From positions 1 to 21,450 of the forward strand of contig CAJUJF010000023.1 of the NCBI GenBank assembly GCA_910586825.1: a DNA stretch of 21,450 nt, in the 5' to 3' direction. The position numbers and the translations under genes are program-made. How positions within the stretch are numbered: the stretch's first letter is position 1; each line of letters starts with the position of its first letter. The stretch is from an uncultured Christensenellaceae bacterium (GTDB lineage Bacteria > Bacillota > Clostridia > Christensenellales > Borkfalkiaceae). Of this stretch, positions 9,101 to 17,780 are shown in pieces. The notes beneath the pieces were generated by a model that ran no database searches, was not told the origin of the DNA, and saw nothing but the letters and a program-made list of their open reading frames with translations.

Positions 9101-12042
9101 TTGCCGTAGCGGAATCCTTCGACCTGCGCAGAAACGCCCGTTTCGCCCCAAGCGAGATTGTCGCGGAACCCTGCCTGTACGACCGTACCACCCGCTGGGA
9201 AGAGATTTGCGTCGTCCTTCCAATCACGCAACCTTTTTACGCTGTAATCGTTCGAGCCTAAATAAGTTTCCATTGCGCCCGTTGTCGCATTATATTGAAG
9301 TACAAAGTAAAGTCCGTTGCCGAACAGCGCCTTCGAATATTCGTTGGAACTTACTTGCGCCGTAAACGGATTGCAGATTTTTTCTTCCCAGCCGAAGTCG
9401 GTGCGGATCGTCAGCCAATTGTCGTTTCCGACGTTTTTGATCCAAATATCCGTCCAATGCGTCGTCGGTTTGCCGTTTGCGTCTTCCACCGTCATATACA
9501 TACCGAAGGAAACCTCGCCGCCCCTTAATAGTTTGGCTCTATCCTCTGCGCTGAGCTTAATTTTTGCCGCAAGGAAAGCGTCGCCCGCTTCATTGATGCG
9601 GATGGAATAATCTTCGTTGATGGAGCTGTGATAGACAAAGCTGCCCGTAGAAAGATCGATGACGGAAGGATCGAGTTTCTTGCCGCCGATAAACACGTTT
9701 TCCACGTCAAGTTTCTTTTCCGCCGTCGAAACGACTGAATAGCTGCCAAGCTCGACGTTCTTGCCGAAGACGTTTGCCGTGACAAGCCAACGCCCCTGCA
9801 ACATGTTCTCGATGCGCATCTTATTGTTCGCAACAACCGCCGTTTTCACATTTGTTTCGTCAGCGGCGTTGGTGAAGGTAAATTCGATGCCGTTTGCGTT
9901 CCATGCACCGTCCACCGCGATATTCGCCGTGATCTCCTGCGGCGTACCGTAAACGACTTCGATGTTGAGCGTAAGGCTCGTGTTTTCCGCAATTATAAGA
10001 TAATCTGTCGTGGGCAAATCGGTTCTGACCGAACCGCTCATTTCGACGCCGTTCACGAGCAACGACAAGAGCACGTGGGAGGCGTTGTTTTTCTCGATAA
10101 CGAGGGTAACGTTCTCGCCTACCTTGCTGACGCCCGAAACGGAAACGGTAGCGCCCTCTTCCTTATCTTTGACGATCGCCACTTCGTTTGCATGGTCGTC
10201 CCGAATGGCATACGGAATGATCTGCGGTTGAGTGTTGTAATAAAATCCTTCAAACCCGATCTGAACTCTTTCATCCGCTTTCACGCCCTCGGGCGCAAGG
10301 TTTTCGGTATGAATGATTTCGCCGTCGAGATAAATATAAGCCGTCGTGCCGTCGCGCAGAATTCCGAGATTGATGCCGTTGCCGCTCTTGTATTTCGCAA
10401 TCTCTTTGGCGTTCAAGACGTACACGGTACTCCACCCGAAGATGAAATCGTTGTTGTGTTTGGCATACATGACACCGTAGGCGTCTCCGCTGCGAATGAG
10501 CGTAACCGACCAGCTCTTGCCGCCCGAGAACTTCATGCGGATGCCCGAACGCTGTTCTATATCGTCGTTAACGTTAGAACTTGCGGCGAGCGTATCGTCG
10601 TAATGCAGGCTCGCCTCCGCGTAGACCGTATCGTATATATTCTTCGAAAGAATGACGCCTCTGCCACCCTTCTTAATGAGATAGCCTTCGTTCGCATTCT
10701 CGATATCCCAACACGATCCCTCCACAATATCGAACGTGCCGTATTCGAGATCGATCTGCGTATCGATATTGCGGTTGAGGTAAATCCCGCGGGTAATTCT
10801 TCCGTAACCGCTCTTTTCCGCCGTGATCGTATAATAAGCCTGCGGCAGATCTTTGAGTTCGAAGGTGCCGTCCGCCGAAAGCGGCAGCGTATGCTCGCCG
10901 TCCACATCGGCATAAGTGGCGGAAAGTCCGCTGAGCGTATCGCCGCCCGCTTTTTTCAGGTTGATCTTTCCCGTCAGAGTTTTATTCCCCGAAACAACCT
11001 GTTCCGCAGTCGCCGAAAACGACATACCTTCTTCGCAGGTGACGGTGTAGGTCGCCGAACCGTCTTCGTTATAGTTCAAAAATTTCAGATAATCGTTGCC
11101 GTTGCGGGTAAATGCGCTAACGGCGTACCCCTCTTCGGGCGTGAGCGTGACGGTTACGGGCAGACCGGGCAGCGCCGCCGCGGGACCGGAAACCGTGCAG
11201 TGATCGCCTTGAACGTATGAGACGGGTACGGTACCGGCGACGCCGTCTTTACCGAATTTGAAATACTGCCCGACGTTGTGGAACCCGTCGCCGCCGAGCT
11301 GCGTCGCAAACGGATACCAATAACGATCGATTTCGTGATCTGTGCCGTTGTAATTGTACGAAGTAATGTGCACGGGGCTGACGCTGACCGTCTCTTCCTT
11401 CATGGTGGCGGGATTCATGCCGAGCCATTGCACATAGTCCCAAGGAATAAAGAATTCGATCGTATAGCCGAAACAGTTGCCCGAGTTGACTTCGCCGCCC
11501 TTCAATTCGGATGCGGCATACGCCATGATGGCGTCCGTCGACTGTACGTCGACCCAAGAACCGACGTAGCCCGAAGTTTTTTTGAACGAAACCGTGCCCG
11601 TCGCCTCGAGGTCGATCTCGTACACGTGGTCGTTCGACATGCTCGTAATGCCCTGCGGCGCGAAATACATCTCAATTCCGCTGTTAATGTAACTTGCGCG
11701 GTCGGGGTTGACGTAGATGGGCGTGTTTTCGGTTACGTCGTAGACGAAATACATGCCCTTTTCGCCGAAGTGGCTCGTCATGGCAAGATCAACGGTGTTC
11801 GTACCGTTTTGATTGTGCAGATACACCCATTTACTGTTTTTATAAACTTCCTCGTCCGCTTTGCCGTCGATTTTGAACCCTTCGTCGGGCTGCGCATACA
11901 CGCGGTCGGGGTTGTTGTAACCGTAATCCTTATCCGTCGGCACTTCGGTAATATTTTTCGACGCCTCGCAGGCTGCGAACAGCGTCGTCATCGCAAATAC
12001 CGAAAGCAACGCTACGACTGCGGTTTTTCTTTTTCTGTTCAT
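6130..12042 (-). CDS. Giant modular carbohydrate-binding lipoprotein (CBM9/DOMON-like head, repeated Ig/LamG-like modules)
   Basis: A 1970-residue protein with a lipoprotein signal (lipobox FAAC, C25), so tethered to the outer face of the membrane. Residues about 50-265 resemble a CBM9/DOMON sugar-binding beta-sandwich (KIDGKADEEVY at its start, aromatic-rich, W and Y near the end). Then come about four copies of a three-part module: a divergent InlB-B-like repeat (near 280, 622, 995, 1358, 1703), a CnaB/Ig-like domain (353, 702, 1070, 1436) and a LamG/jelly-roll-like domain (441, 790, 1147, 1524). A last jelly roll fills 1783-1970. No catalytic motif, dockerin, SLH or sortase signal is seen. 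It starts at ATG 12042 with AGGAGG well placed, 11 bp after the GH43 gene. I infer a surface glycan-capture scaffold; domain names come from motif patterns only. Confidence 0.85.
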   Translation of the reverse strand: MNRKRKTAVVALLSVFAMTTLFAACEASKNITEVPTDKDYGYNNPDRVYAQPDEGFKIDGKADEEVYKNSKWVYLHNQNGTNTVDLAMTSHFGEKGMYFVYDVTENTPIYVNPDRASYINSGIEMYFAPQGITSMSNDHVYEIDLEATGTVSFKKTSGYVGSWVDVQSTDAIMAYAASELKGGEVNSGNCFGYTIEFFIPWDYVQWLGMNPATMKEETVSVSPVHITSYNYNGTDHEIDRYWYPFATQLGGDGFHNVGQYFKFGKDGVAGTVPVSYVQGDHCTVSGPAAALPGLPVTVTLTPEEGYAVSAFTRNGNDYLKFLNYNEDGSATYTVTCEEGMSFSATAEQVVSGNKTLTGKINLKKAGGDTLSGLSATYADVDGEHTLPLSADGTFELKDLPQAYYTITAEKSGYGRITRGIYLNRNIDTQIDLEYGTFDIVEGSCWDIENANEGYLIKKGGRGVILSKNIYDTVYAEASLHYDDTLAASSNVNDDIEQRSGIRMKFSGGKSWSVTLIRSGDAYGVMYAKHNNDFIFGWSTVYVLNAKEIAKYKSGNGINLGILRDGTTAYIYLDGEIIHTENLAPEGVKADERVQIGFEGFYYNTQPQIIPYAIRDDHANEVAIVKDKEEGATVSVSGVSKVGENVTLVIEKNNASHVLLSLLVNGVEMSGSVRTDLPTTDYLIIAENTSLTLNIEVVYGTPQEITANIAVDGAWNANGIEFTFTNAADETNVKTAVVANNKMRIENMLQGRWLVTANVFGKNVELGSYSVVSTAEKKLDVENVFIGGKKLDPSVIDLSTGSFVYHSSINEDYSIRINEAGDAFLAAKIKLSAEDRAKLLRGGEVSFGMYMTVEDANGKPTTHWTDIWIKNVGNDNWLTIRTDFGWEEKICNPFTAQVSSNEYSKALFGNGLYFVLQYNATTGAMETYLGSNDYSVKRLRDWKDDANLFPAGGTVVQAGFRDNLAWGETGVSAQVEGFRYGKTLLAALGVAGKSVIIRESAENGTVTWGKNSYTAGENVSCTIAANEGYFIDAVFVNGCDVTALIGADGTLTLNGFTAVELDLNAVFVKAENLATVTLTVEDVWNAEGLEVTLSREGFADITGTVENGKIFLKNVMQGTWTVRAQIFGAPVTAQLKVMGDVNFDLGSFFVYSDQAKGNVNIAEGKLTYHGDAREDVAINTSVEGDAWILGKVSLSKEDFDKIMNGGQVPFGMYVMFSDGTYKYVSLNLSNKSGDMHLCLTDGSWWEDNHTWGNGCSSHLGTINQDNTYTLNKYGEALRGDGLYYILNYNASTGYLSVYYATNPDDVILAKEMGHDGIQNGTIVKFGVNRGHGWGETPVTFNVVDFRYGKTLAEAFGIADQTIEVTGAGQKENGTVTVSETKRGGNVTVTLTPANGYKVETFTVNGQFVDVAKLIDGTYTLEGYLGATLNVEATFAEIVKVSFNLSIVGNKLGVEDNTANGLTATLSDGIHTYSGTVTNGSVAFNNVVTGKGYTLSIEGFVSATNLEVLPVTGIADTLTLVFDTMLNMAQTWNWGDGGTFSGEYGEKYKHTSGATMWYVTKESYNKVMIKANVNTDATGRQGVMVKFGDEYVLVQLETVGGGSSYKISWNDDGGYSSWGTGVKNITGTWDAFIDPLSSEQVAEMKKGELFITLLRDGNVIHGFVNDVYCSTLTLDAKYQNAACQVGFYATDIKVNAEREYYVSANIPAASVAIPMFVNGTVTSEQTNGTVGDELALKITPAAGYACTSLKVNGRELLANSITSETVIKTVMSAKFDIEATFTSTFVTSIDLITGNNADIDLDADVNGMSVYGYEMFEDENTVYAKDENNLLDISAAKDHKNGWAGDFDSHGWTVVSSGKKGGGVCITGEFDMQVKVVKGMQAIRIFVGGWWMGNHGGVFTLQDAEGNVYAKVTYRSANGSDPNDIFVFNVDTSSWENDESREFVLHFNGNGFDQLPFAGVQILGENAVDSAE
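6703..11205 (-). repeat. Diverged protein-coding repeats within the giant lipoprotein gene
   Basis: The encoded protein repeats every 350-370 residues. The clearest pair is copy 2 against copy 3: DGAWNANGIEFTF (711-723) matches DVWNAEGLEVTL (1081-1092); ENMLQGRWLVTANVFG (745-760) matches KNVMQGTWTVRAQIFG (1112-1127); both LamG-like parts contain a SFGMY/PFGMY motif and end in FRYGKTL (977-983; 1344-1350). Copies 1 and 4 are more diverged and their LamG-like parts look like a different subtype. The DNA repeats are too diverged to be recent duplications. Confidence 0.8.
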
Positions 12043-12053
12043 ACTCTTCCTCC

Positions 12054-13952
12054 TTATTTGCCTAACACTTTGATTTCGGAAATGCCGACGCTCTTCTGTC
12101 CTTCGGGAAGGTCGATCGTCACCCGAACGGACTTCACGTTAAGCTCTTCGAACTCCGCATACACGCACGAACCGGGCGTTACGTAATACGCATTGCCGTA
12201 CAAATCGTCCGCTTTGTAATATTCCTTGCTGAATTCCAAATCTTTGATAAATTTCACGACTTGTTTGCCGTTCTCTTCGCATACGAATTCGATGCGTTTA
12301 ACGGCTTTGAAAATCGTCGACGCATCTTTGGAGTTGTATACCATGACCGCGCGCACCGTCCGCGCCGATCCGAAATCGAGCGTAAACGTCGTCTGTTTCG
12401 TAATGACCGTTTCTTTCACGTTTGCGATAAACGCAGGGTTGTGCTGCGTATAAAGAGAAAGCACGCCGTCGGTGAGATAGTTCGCATCTTTCGTTCCTTT
12501 GATTTGCGCTTCGCCCGCGATGTTGCGATACTCCCCTTTAATCAAAGGCTGCACGGTGGAAGTCGGACCGTTGGCATACAAAACGTCCAGATCGCGTCCG
12601 TCTTTGTCTTTCACCGTAATCCACGTTACTTCGTCAACGGCAGGGTTACGCGCACCGCCCATGACGATGGCGCTGTTGTGGCGGTGATAGACGATATACA
12701 TCTTGCCGTCTACGGTAACGAACGAGTGATGACCCGTGCCCGAAACGTCCTGGCTGCCCTGCAAACCTGCCGAAAGGAGTACCGCGCCTTCCTCTGCGTT
12801 GAGCTTGCGGAATTCGCCCAAAGGACTGTCGGCAACCGCCTGACATACCTGATAGGAATTGTTCGCATAATCGTTGACCGAATAGGTGAGATAATATTTC
12901 CCTTTATGCTCGGTCATGCACATGCCTTCGTTGATGACGTTGCCGGCGTCTTCGTAAGAAACCGCATCGACGGTTTCGCCGTTCAACGCTTTTTGATAAT
13001 CGGCAACGGTGTAGTAGCGCGACATGGTCAGAAGTTTCGCCGTTTCCCATTTGGGTTTGAGCCAATTTTCCATTTCCATGCCGAAGATGCCGTTGTTGCC
13101 GCAGTCGACGACCCAATACATATATTTTTTGCCGTTGATTTCGTAGGGGTGCGGGTCGATCGCGCCCATGTAGTGCCCCATGTCGTTTTCGCGGATGCTC
13201 GTATCGATTCCCGCCGCTTTGCAGAATTCGTAATATTTCCCCGGTTCGAGGAAGATATATCTTGCAAAATAATCGGTAAACGCGTCTTCATAATCGCCGC
13301 TGCCGTCGTCCTTTTCGATACCGGGCTGCTCGTTATAGGTATGCAGATTTTCCTGCCCGCAACTGTTCGCATCTTTGAAGTCGACGAACCGAAATCCCCT
13401 GTCGGGATATTTGGAAACGGCAACGTAAGGCTGATAATACGGTTGGCAAGCGATCGCGCCGCCGCCCGACACCACGCTGTCGTCCTTTTCGGGCGTGGCG
13501 CTGAAAAAGAGATAATAAGCGCCCTCGCCGTTATCCGCTTCGGCATCGTAGACGACTTCGGGCGCCCACAGCGCGTCGCTCGTCAGTCTTCTTGCAAGAG
13601 AAGTCGTGCCGTTTGCACCGTAATGCAGATTGTCAAGCGCGTTGCCCACCATTTCCCAATCGGAAAGGTTTTTGGAACGATAAGAATAGAACGAACCGGC
13701 GGTCGTGTACATATAGTAATAGCCGTCGCGCGCCGTGTTGTCGAGTACGAAGGGATCGGCGCCGTCCGCTTTTTTGTCGTTGCGGTAGAACAATGCCTTG
13801 TTGTAATCAGACTTCGTTTGCCCTGCTTCGAGCTGACCTTGATAATTCGCAATTTCATACTGCGTTTCGTCCTCCACGCCGCAAGCCGTGAGAACAGCCG
13901 TAGACGCGAACATCGCGCACGCAAGCATGATTGCCCATTTGCCTTTTTTCAT
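12054..13952 (-). CDS. GH43-family lipoprotein with discoidin-like C-terminal domain
   Basis: Surface glycosidase of 632 residues with lipobox LTAC (C24). The five-bladed propeller spans about 50-470 and shows the GH43 residues: base D66 in ADPFVL, D266 in AIDPHPY, acid E342 in INEGMC, and the family-typical GTGHHS (405-410). Between blades, 190-260 is an extended acidic insert. Residues about 480-632 look like an F5/8 type C (CBM32-like) sandwich (TFTLDFG, VRVTIDLPEG, ISEIKVLG). GH43 members are inverting alpha-L-arabinofuranosidases, beta-xylosidases or arabinanases. It would debranch polysaccharide outside the cell before import. Its ATG at 13952 has AAGGAGG upstream; the gap to the permease gene is 29 bp. 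Exact specificity is not readable. Confidence 0.9.
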   Translation of the reverse strand: MKKGKWAIMLACAMFASTAVLTACGVEDETQYEIANYQGQLEAGQTKSDYNKALFYRNDKKADGADPFVLDNTARDGYYYMYTTAGSFYSYRSKNLSDWEMVGNALDNLHYGANGTTSLARRLTSDALWAPEVVYDAEADNGEGAYYLFFSATPEKDDSVVSGGGAIACQPYYQPYVAVSKYPDRGFRFVDFKDANSCGQENLHTYNEQPGIEKDDGSGDYEDAFTDYFARYIFLEPGKYYEFCKAAGIDTSIRENDMGHYMGAIDPHPYEINGKKYMYWVVDCGNNGIFGMEMENWLKPKWETAKLLTMSRYYTVADYQKALNGETVDAVSYEDAGNVINEGMCMTEHKGKYYLTYSVNDYANNSYQVCQAVADSPLGEFRKLNAEEGAVLLSAGLQGSQDVSGTGHHSFVTVDGKMYIVYHRHNSAIVMGGARNPAVDEVTWITVKDKDGRDLDVLYANGPTSTVQPLIKGEYRNIAGEAQIKGTKDANYLTDGVLSLYTQHNPAFIANVKETVITKQTTFTLDFGSARTVRAVMVYNSKDASTIFKAVKRIEFVCEENGKQVVKFIKDLEFSKEYYKADDLYGNAYYVTPGSCVYAEFEELNVKSVRVTIDLPEGQKSVGISEIKVLGK

Positions 13953-13981
13953 TTATTTTCCTCCTTAAAATTTCCGATAAA

Positions 13982-14887
13982 TTATTCCTTGACGCCGCCC
14001 GCAGTGATCCCTTCGAGGAAATATTTCTGCGTGAAACAATAGATGACGATAAGCGGAAGAATGCCGATAATCGACGACGCGCACCATACGTTTTTGTATT
14101 CCGCGCCGGGAAACAGCGTTGTGACCTTGCTCAATACAAGCTGCAACGTGATAAAGTCGGGATTGTTGTTTAAATAGAGCAATGCCGACATGTAGTTGTT
14201 GTAACCGCCTACAAACCCGAAGATGAACTGCGCAATGAACGCGGGCATAGCAAGCGGCCACATGATACGGAAGAATACCGTGATCGTGCCCGCCCCGTCG
14301 ATTCTCGCCGCCTCCAAAAGCCCCGTGGGAATACCGTCGAAATACATGCGCAGGAAAAATACCGTGCTGATGCTCCCGAACATGCCGGGAATCACGAGAG
14401 GCATCCAACCCAATTCGTTGATCCAACCGAGCGTTGAATAGAAGATGTACGAAATGACGCCGAACGCGCCGAGCGGCACCATGGAAATGATTACCATGAC
14501 CTCGAACAGTTTTTCTCTGCCCGGAAAACGCAGTTTGGAAAACGCGTAAGCCGACAAGCCCGAAACGAGCAACCCGACCACGAGCGGCACGAGCGTCATC
14601 CACAGCGTATTGATGATCCCGAGGATTAACGAGGGTATCCCCGTGCTCAAGATATAGGGATCTTCGGTAAAGAGTTTGACGTAGCCGTCGAACGTGGGAT
14701 GCGCCGTCCCCCAAACGTACCACTCCGCCCGCGCCAACTCGTCGCCAGGTATAAAGGACGAAACGAGAATGGTGAGAATTGGTGCGAAGAGAAAAATCGA
14801 GTACAGGACGAGCACTGCATAGACGATCATTTTAGTAACGGGAAACTTTTTGCGTTTCCGATCTTGAACCGTAACGATTTCTTCCAT
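13982..14887 (-). CDS. Carbohydrate ABC transporter permease, MalG type
   Basis: Inner of the two membrane subunits of a CUT1-type sugar importer, 301 residues with six predicted membrane segments; the first is at about 20-42. The EAA loop that contacts the ATPase is clear at about 192-211 (EAARIDGAG then FFRIMWPLAMP), and the C-terminus YFLEGITAGGVKE is typical of MalG-like permeases. Starts 3 bp after the partner permease gene, so the two are co-translated. No ATP-binding subunit gene occurs in the operon; Gram-positive bacteria often share one MsmK-like ATPase among several such importers. Confidence 0.95.
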   Translation of the reverse strand: MEEIVTVQDRKRKKFPVTKMIVYAVLVLYSIFLFAPILTILVSSFIPGDELARAEWYVWGTAHPTFDGYVKLFTEDPYILSTGIPSLILGIINTLWMTLVPLVVGLLVSGLSAYAFSKLRFPGREKLFEVMVIISMVPLGAFGVISYIFYSTLGWINELGWMPLVIPGMFGSISTVFFLRMYFDGIPTGLLEAARIDGAGTITVFFRIMWPLAMPAFIAQFIFGFVGGYNNYMSALLYLNNNPDFITLQLVLSKVTTLFPGAEYKNVWCASSIIGILPLIVIYCFTQKYFLEGITAGGVKE

Positions 14888-14890
14888 AAC

Positions 14891-15904
14891 TCACTCCATA
14901 CTCTTTTGGCGTCTTTTGAAAAGGATGACCGAAAAGACAGCCGTCAAAGCAAACAGCACCCAACTGATGATCGCCGCGCAGGATACCATATATCGGTTGC
15001 CGAATGCGTCCTGATTGTTCACGTCGTTCTGAATGAGATAATAGACGAACCGCATAAGCGTCAATCCCATCGAGCCGTTTCCGCCCACCGTTTCCCACGA
15101 ATCGGGAACGATCAAGAGCGCCATGTCGCACGTCAGTAGTCCCGCGCCGATTCCCGAAATAAGCAGATAGAAGGTCGTGGGCGCAATGCACGGAACGGTG
15201 ACGTGAATAAACTTCTGAAATCCGTTTGCCCCGTCGAGCGCGGCCGCCTCGTAAAGCGAGGCGTTGATGTCGTTCATTGCGCTCTTATACATGACGATGC
15301 CGTACCCCGGCGCCTGCCAAATGATGGCGGTGATGATGCAAAGCGTCATCGTTCTGACGTCGGTCAGCCATTTTACATTCGAACCGAAGATCGCGTTGAG
15401 AATGCCCGTATCGGCGAACACCCACCGCCACATCATCGCCACGGCAACGCCCGAACAGATGTACGGGATAAAGAACAACACCTGAAATAAGCGCGAACCC
15501 TTTAATTTCTGCGCCAAAAACGCGCTTATCACAATCGAAATCGCCAACGTGATGAACTGCGTGCTCGCCACCCAAAGGGTAATACCGCATGCCTTATAAA
15601 AATAAGTCGCAACGTCGAACCCGAACAAATCGAATGCATGCCCGGGCACGAAAACCGATTGGAACCCCTCGAAGTTATTCCATTTTATATTCGAAAGATC
15701 GTATAAATCGACGTTGCAGAACAGCGCAAGGAAAGAGATGACAAGCGGAAAGATACTGAACAAGATAAATCCGATGAGGGGGATGATCGCCATAATACAA
15801 GCAATCACGGCGTGCTTATCCCAACGCTCCCGCCCCACCTGCAAGGGTTTTTTCTTGTTTTTGCGTTTTTCCTCCGCAAACGCGGCGGTTTCTGCCCGTT
15901 CCAT
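14891..15904 (-). CDS. Carbohydrate ABC transporter permease, MalF type
   Basis: Partner membrane subunit, 337 residues. A basic cytoplasmic N-terminus (1-30) is followed by a first membrane helix at about 33-60 and five more further on. The EAA loop reads EAAALDGANGFQKFIHVTVP in the second half. It forms the translocation channel with the MalG-type protein encoded just downstream. The ATG is 2 bp after the stop of the solute-binding protein gene, the usual binding protein-permease-permease order. Probable substrate: oligosaccharides released outside by the GH43 enzyme. Confidence 0.95.
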   Translation of the reverse strand: MERAETAAFAEEKRKNKKKPLQVGRERWDKHAVIACIMAIIPLIGFILFSIFPLVISFLALFCNVDLYDLSNIKWNNFEGFQSVFVPGHAFDLFGFDVATYFYKACGITLWVASTQFITLAISIVISAFLAQKLKGSRLFQVLFFIPYICSGVAVAMMWRWVFADTGILNAIFGSNVKWLTDVRTMTLCIITAIIWQAPGYGIVMYKSAMNDINASLYEAAALDGANGFQKFIHVTVPCIAPTTFYLLISGIGAGLLTCDMALLIVPDSWETVGGNGSMGLTLMRFVYYLIQNDVNNQDAFGNRYMVSCAAIISWVLFALTAVFSVILFKRRQKSME

Positions 15905-15906
15905 GC

Positions 15907-17766
15907 TTATCTCCCCATCATGCGGATACGCATGTTTGCCAATGCTTTATCTGCATCGCTCTGTTTTTCGGAAAGGAAGTCGGTAAGCGTTTTATCGCCT
16001 TTTCTGACTTCGTTGTTGAACACAGACGACCACGGCGTAATCCACGTATTGCCGAGGAAGTAGGCAAAGTCGCCGATGTCGCAATTCTGCGTCATGTAAG
16101 CCGCCGCCCAACTGTTTTTCAAAACATTCGTTTCATAAGCGGCGCATTCGCCCAAGCCCGCATCGAGTTGATTGGGCGTAAGCACGCCGCTCTTGGCAAG
16201 GATCTTCTGCGCGTCGGCGCTCGCCGCCCAAACGACGAATTTTGCCGCCGCGTCGTAATTCTTGTTTCGCGTGTTTTTGGGAAGGAAGAGCGCAGAGGCA
16301 ACCGTATCGGCGGTCACTCTGCCGACGAACGGCGTACCCGTCGTTTCGTCCTTTTTAAGCTCGCCCGTGTAGATTTCGTCCTCCCCTTTGCCGTTCTTAT
16401 ACGTTTCACCGATGACTTTGAGGTATTCGTTTGCAAAGCCGCTTGCGCCGTTCTTCTGATAGGTGCTGCCGCCCTGATATTCGCGCCACTGCGTTAAGGG
16501 AGCAATATCCACGCCGCCCGGCATCGACGCTTTGAACGTGTTTGCGTTTTCGTACGACTCGTTGTAAAACGGGCACTTCCCCGAAGTGAATTTACTCGTT
16601 CTGTTCGCCAAACTCTCTGCCGAAACGCCGTAGCCATTTAATCTGGTATCCGCGTATTTCGAAGTCGGAATGGAAAGGCGGTTGAATTCCAATGTTGCGT
16701 CGCGCATGGAAGGCAGTACGTGCAGGGAATTTTGAAGGGTGGTTTTAAGCGTAGCGTCGGAATTGACCTTTGCTTTATCCTCGTAGAGGAGCACGTCGCC
16801 CGCCTTGTACTTTCTGCCGTTCACCGTGACGTCGGCAAGGACAAGATAATTGTCCTGATCGTCGCCGATCGTAAACTTATAGGCGCCCGCTGTTTCGTCC
16901 CAACCGACGCAATCGCCGCCGACCGACCAACCGTAGTTATACCACCACTCCGAAATGTAGCCGTATTCGAAATCGTACTGCGTCATAAACGCGCGCGAAA
17001 GGCAACGCGTCTCTTCCCAATTCATGGAGATGCGGTCGTTAAACACTTTATACACGATTTGCCCCGCCTCGTTCTTCGACGTCTTTGCGCCTTCGAAGGG
17101 TTTGTGCGATTCGGCATATTCCGCATAGCCGTGCGGCTGAACCTTTGCATACTGCTCGCTCGTTTCGAGTTCGGTTTCCGAAACGGAAATGACGTTGATG
17201 CCCGCCGTTTTCATCGCCGCAACGTTATACCACATCACGTGCGGCACATTTGTCATCGGCAAGCCGAGCGTCGCCGTACCCTCGCCCGCAAGGTACTTAT
17301 TGTTCTCCGTCGTCTGATTCATGCAGAAACGGTTTTTAAGCCCCGCGGGAATCTGATCGTATTCCATGCTCGCTTTCACGTCGGCGGTCAGGTATTGATC
17401 AAGCTCCACAAAAAACTTTCTGCCCGTCGAAACAAGTCCCTTGATCTGCGTGTCGCCGATCTGTACAACGTCGTAAGGGTAACCCGACATCAGCGCGTTA
17501 TCGAGTCCCGAAATCGCGCCGCCGCTACCCGTTACCATTTGCACGAAAACGTTATCCGTTACGCCCTGTCCGCTGTTGTACGTATTTACGAGTTCGTTAT
17601 AATAAGCGCGCGTATCCGTATCGTCGAATGCCGCCTGATACATGACCACCGTTCTATTGCCTGCCCCTTCCGGTTTTTTCGGTCCGCACCCCGTTGCCGC
17701 AACTGCCGATCCCGCAAGAACCGCAAGAACGCCGAACGCCGCAAGATGTTTGAATTTGCCTTTCAC
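15907..17766 (-). CDS. Extracellular sugar-binding lipoprotein (long type) of the ABC importer
   Basis: Solute-binding protein of 619 residues, longer than the usual 400-550 of CUT1 binding proteins. The signal peptide ends ATGC with C27 as the lipidated cysteine, a slightly weak lipobox. The first lobe carries YDVVQIGDTQIKGL, and PHVMWYN is the usual hinge-region motif; the late ALFLPKNTRNKNYDAAAKFV with FVVWAASADAQKIL is typical of family 1 binding proteins. Abundant W, Y and N fit sugar stacking. The start is GTG at 17766: AAGGAG lies 8 nt before it and would overlap the upstream in-frame GTG at 17775. It captures oligosaccharides for the two downstream permeases. Confidence 0.92.
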   Translation of the reverse strand: MKGKFKHLAAFGVLAVLAGSAVAATGCGPKKPEGAGNRTVVMYQAAFDDTDTRAYYNELVNTYNSGQGVTDNVFVQMVTGSGGAISGLDNALMSGYPYDVVQIGDTQIKGLVSTGRKFFVELDQYLTADVKASMEYDQIPAGLKNRFCMNQTTENNKYLAGEGTATLGLPMTNVPHVMWYNVAAMKTAGINVISVSETELETSEQYAKVQPHGYAEYAESHKPFEGAKTSKNEAGQIVYKVFNDRISMNWEETRCLSRAFMTQYDFEYGYISEWWYNYGWSVGGDCVGWDETAGAYKFTIGDDQDNYLVLADVTVNGRKYKAGDVLLYEDKAKVNSDATLKTTLQNSLHVLPSMRDATLEFNRLSIPTSKYADTRLNGYGVSAESLANRTSKFTSGKCPFYNESYENANTFKASMPGGVDIAPLTQWREYQGGSTYQKNGASGFANEYLKVIGETYKNGKGEDEIYTGELKKDETTGTPFVGRVTADTVASALFLPKNTRNKNYDAAAKFVVWAASADAQKILAKSGVLTPNQLDAGLGECAAYETNVLKNSWAAAYMTQNCDIGDFAYFLGNTWITPWSSVFNNEVRKGDKTLTDFLSEKQSDADKALANMRIRMMGR

Positions 17767-17774
17767 TTTTTCCA

Positions 17775-17780
17775 CTCCTT
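17775..17780 (-). promoter_or_regulatory. Ribosome binding site that sets the start of the solute-binding protein
   Basis: AAGGAG on the minus strand, 8 nt before GTG 17766. Its last base is also the first base of the alternative GTG (17775), which makes that start unlikely. Confidence 0.75.

Noticed and set aside
12261..14042. Long plus-strand open frame of 593 codons opposite the GH43 gene
   Set aside because: It is antisense to a clearly conserved enzyme, rich in Arg, Val, Phe and His, and has no recognisable motif; it arises from the codon bias of the real gene. The same holds for 10075-11220 and 16720-17850.
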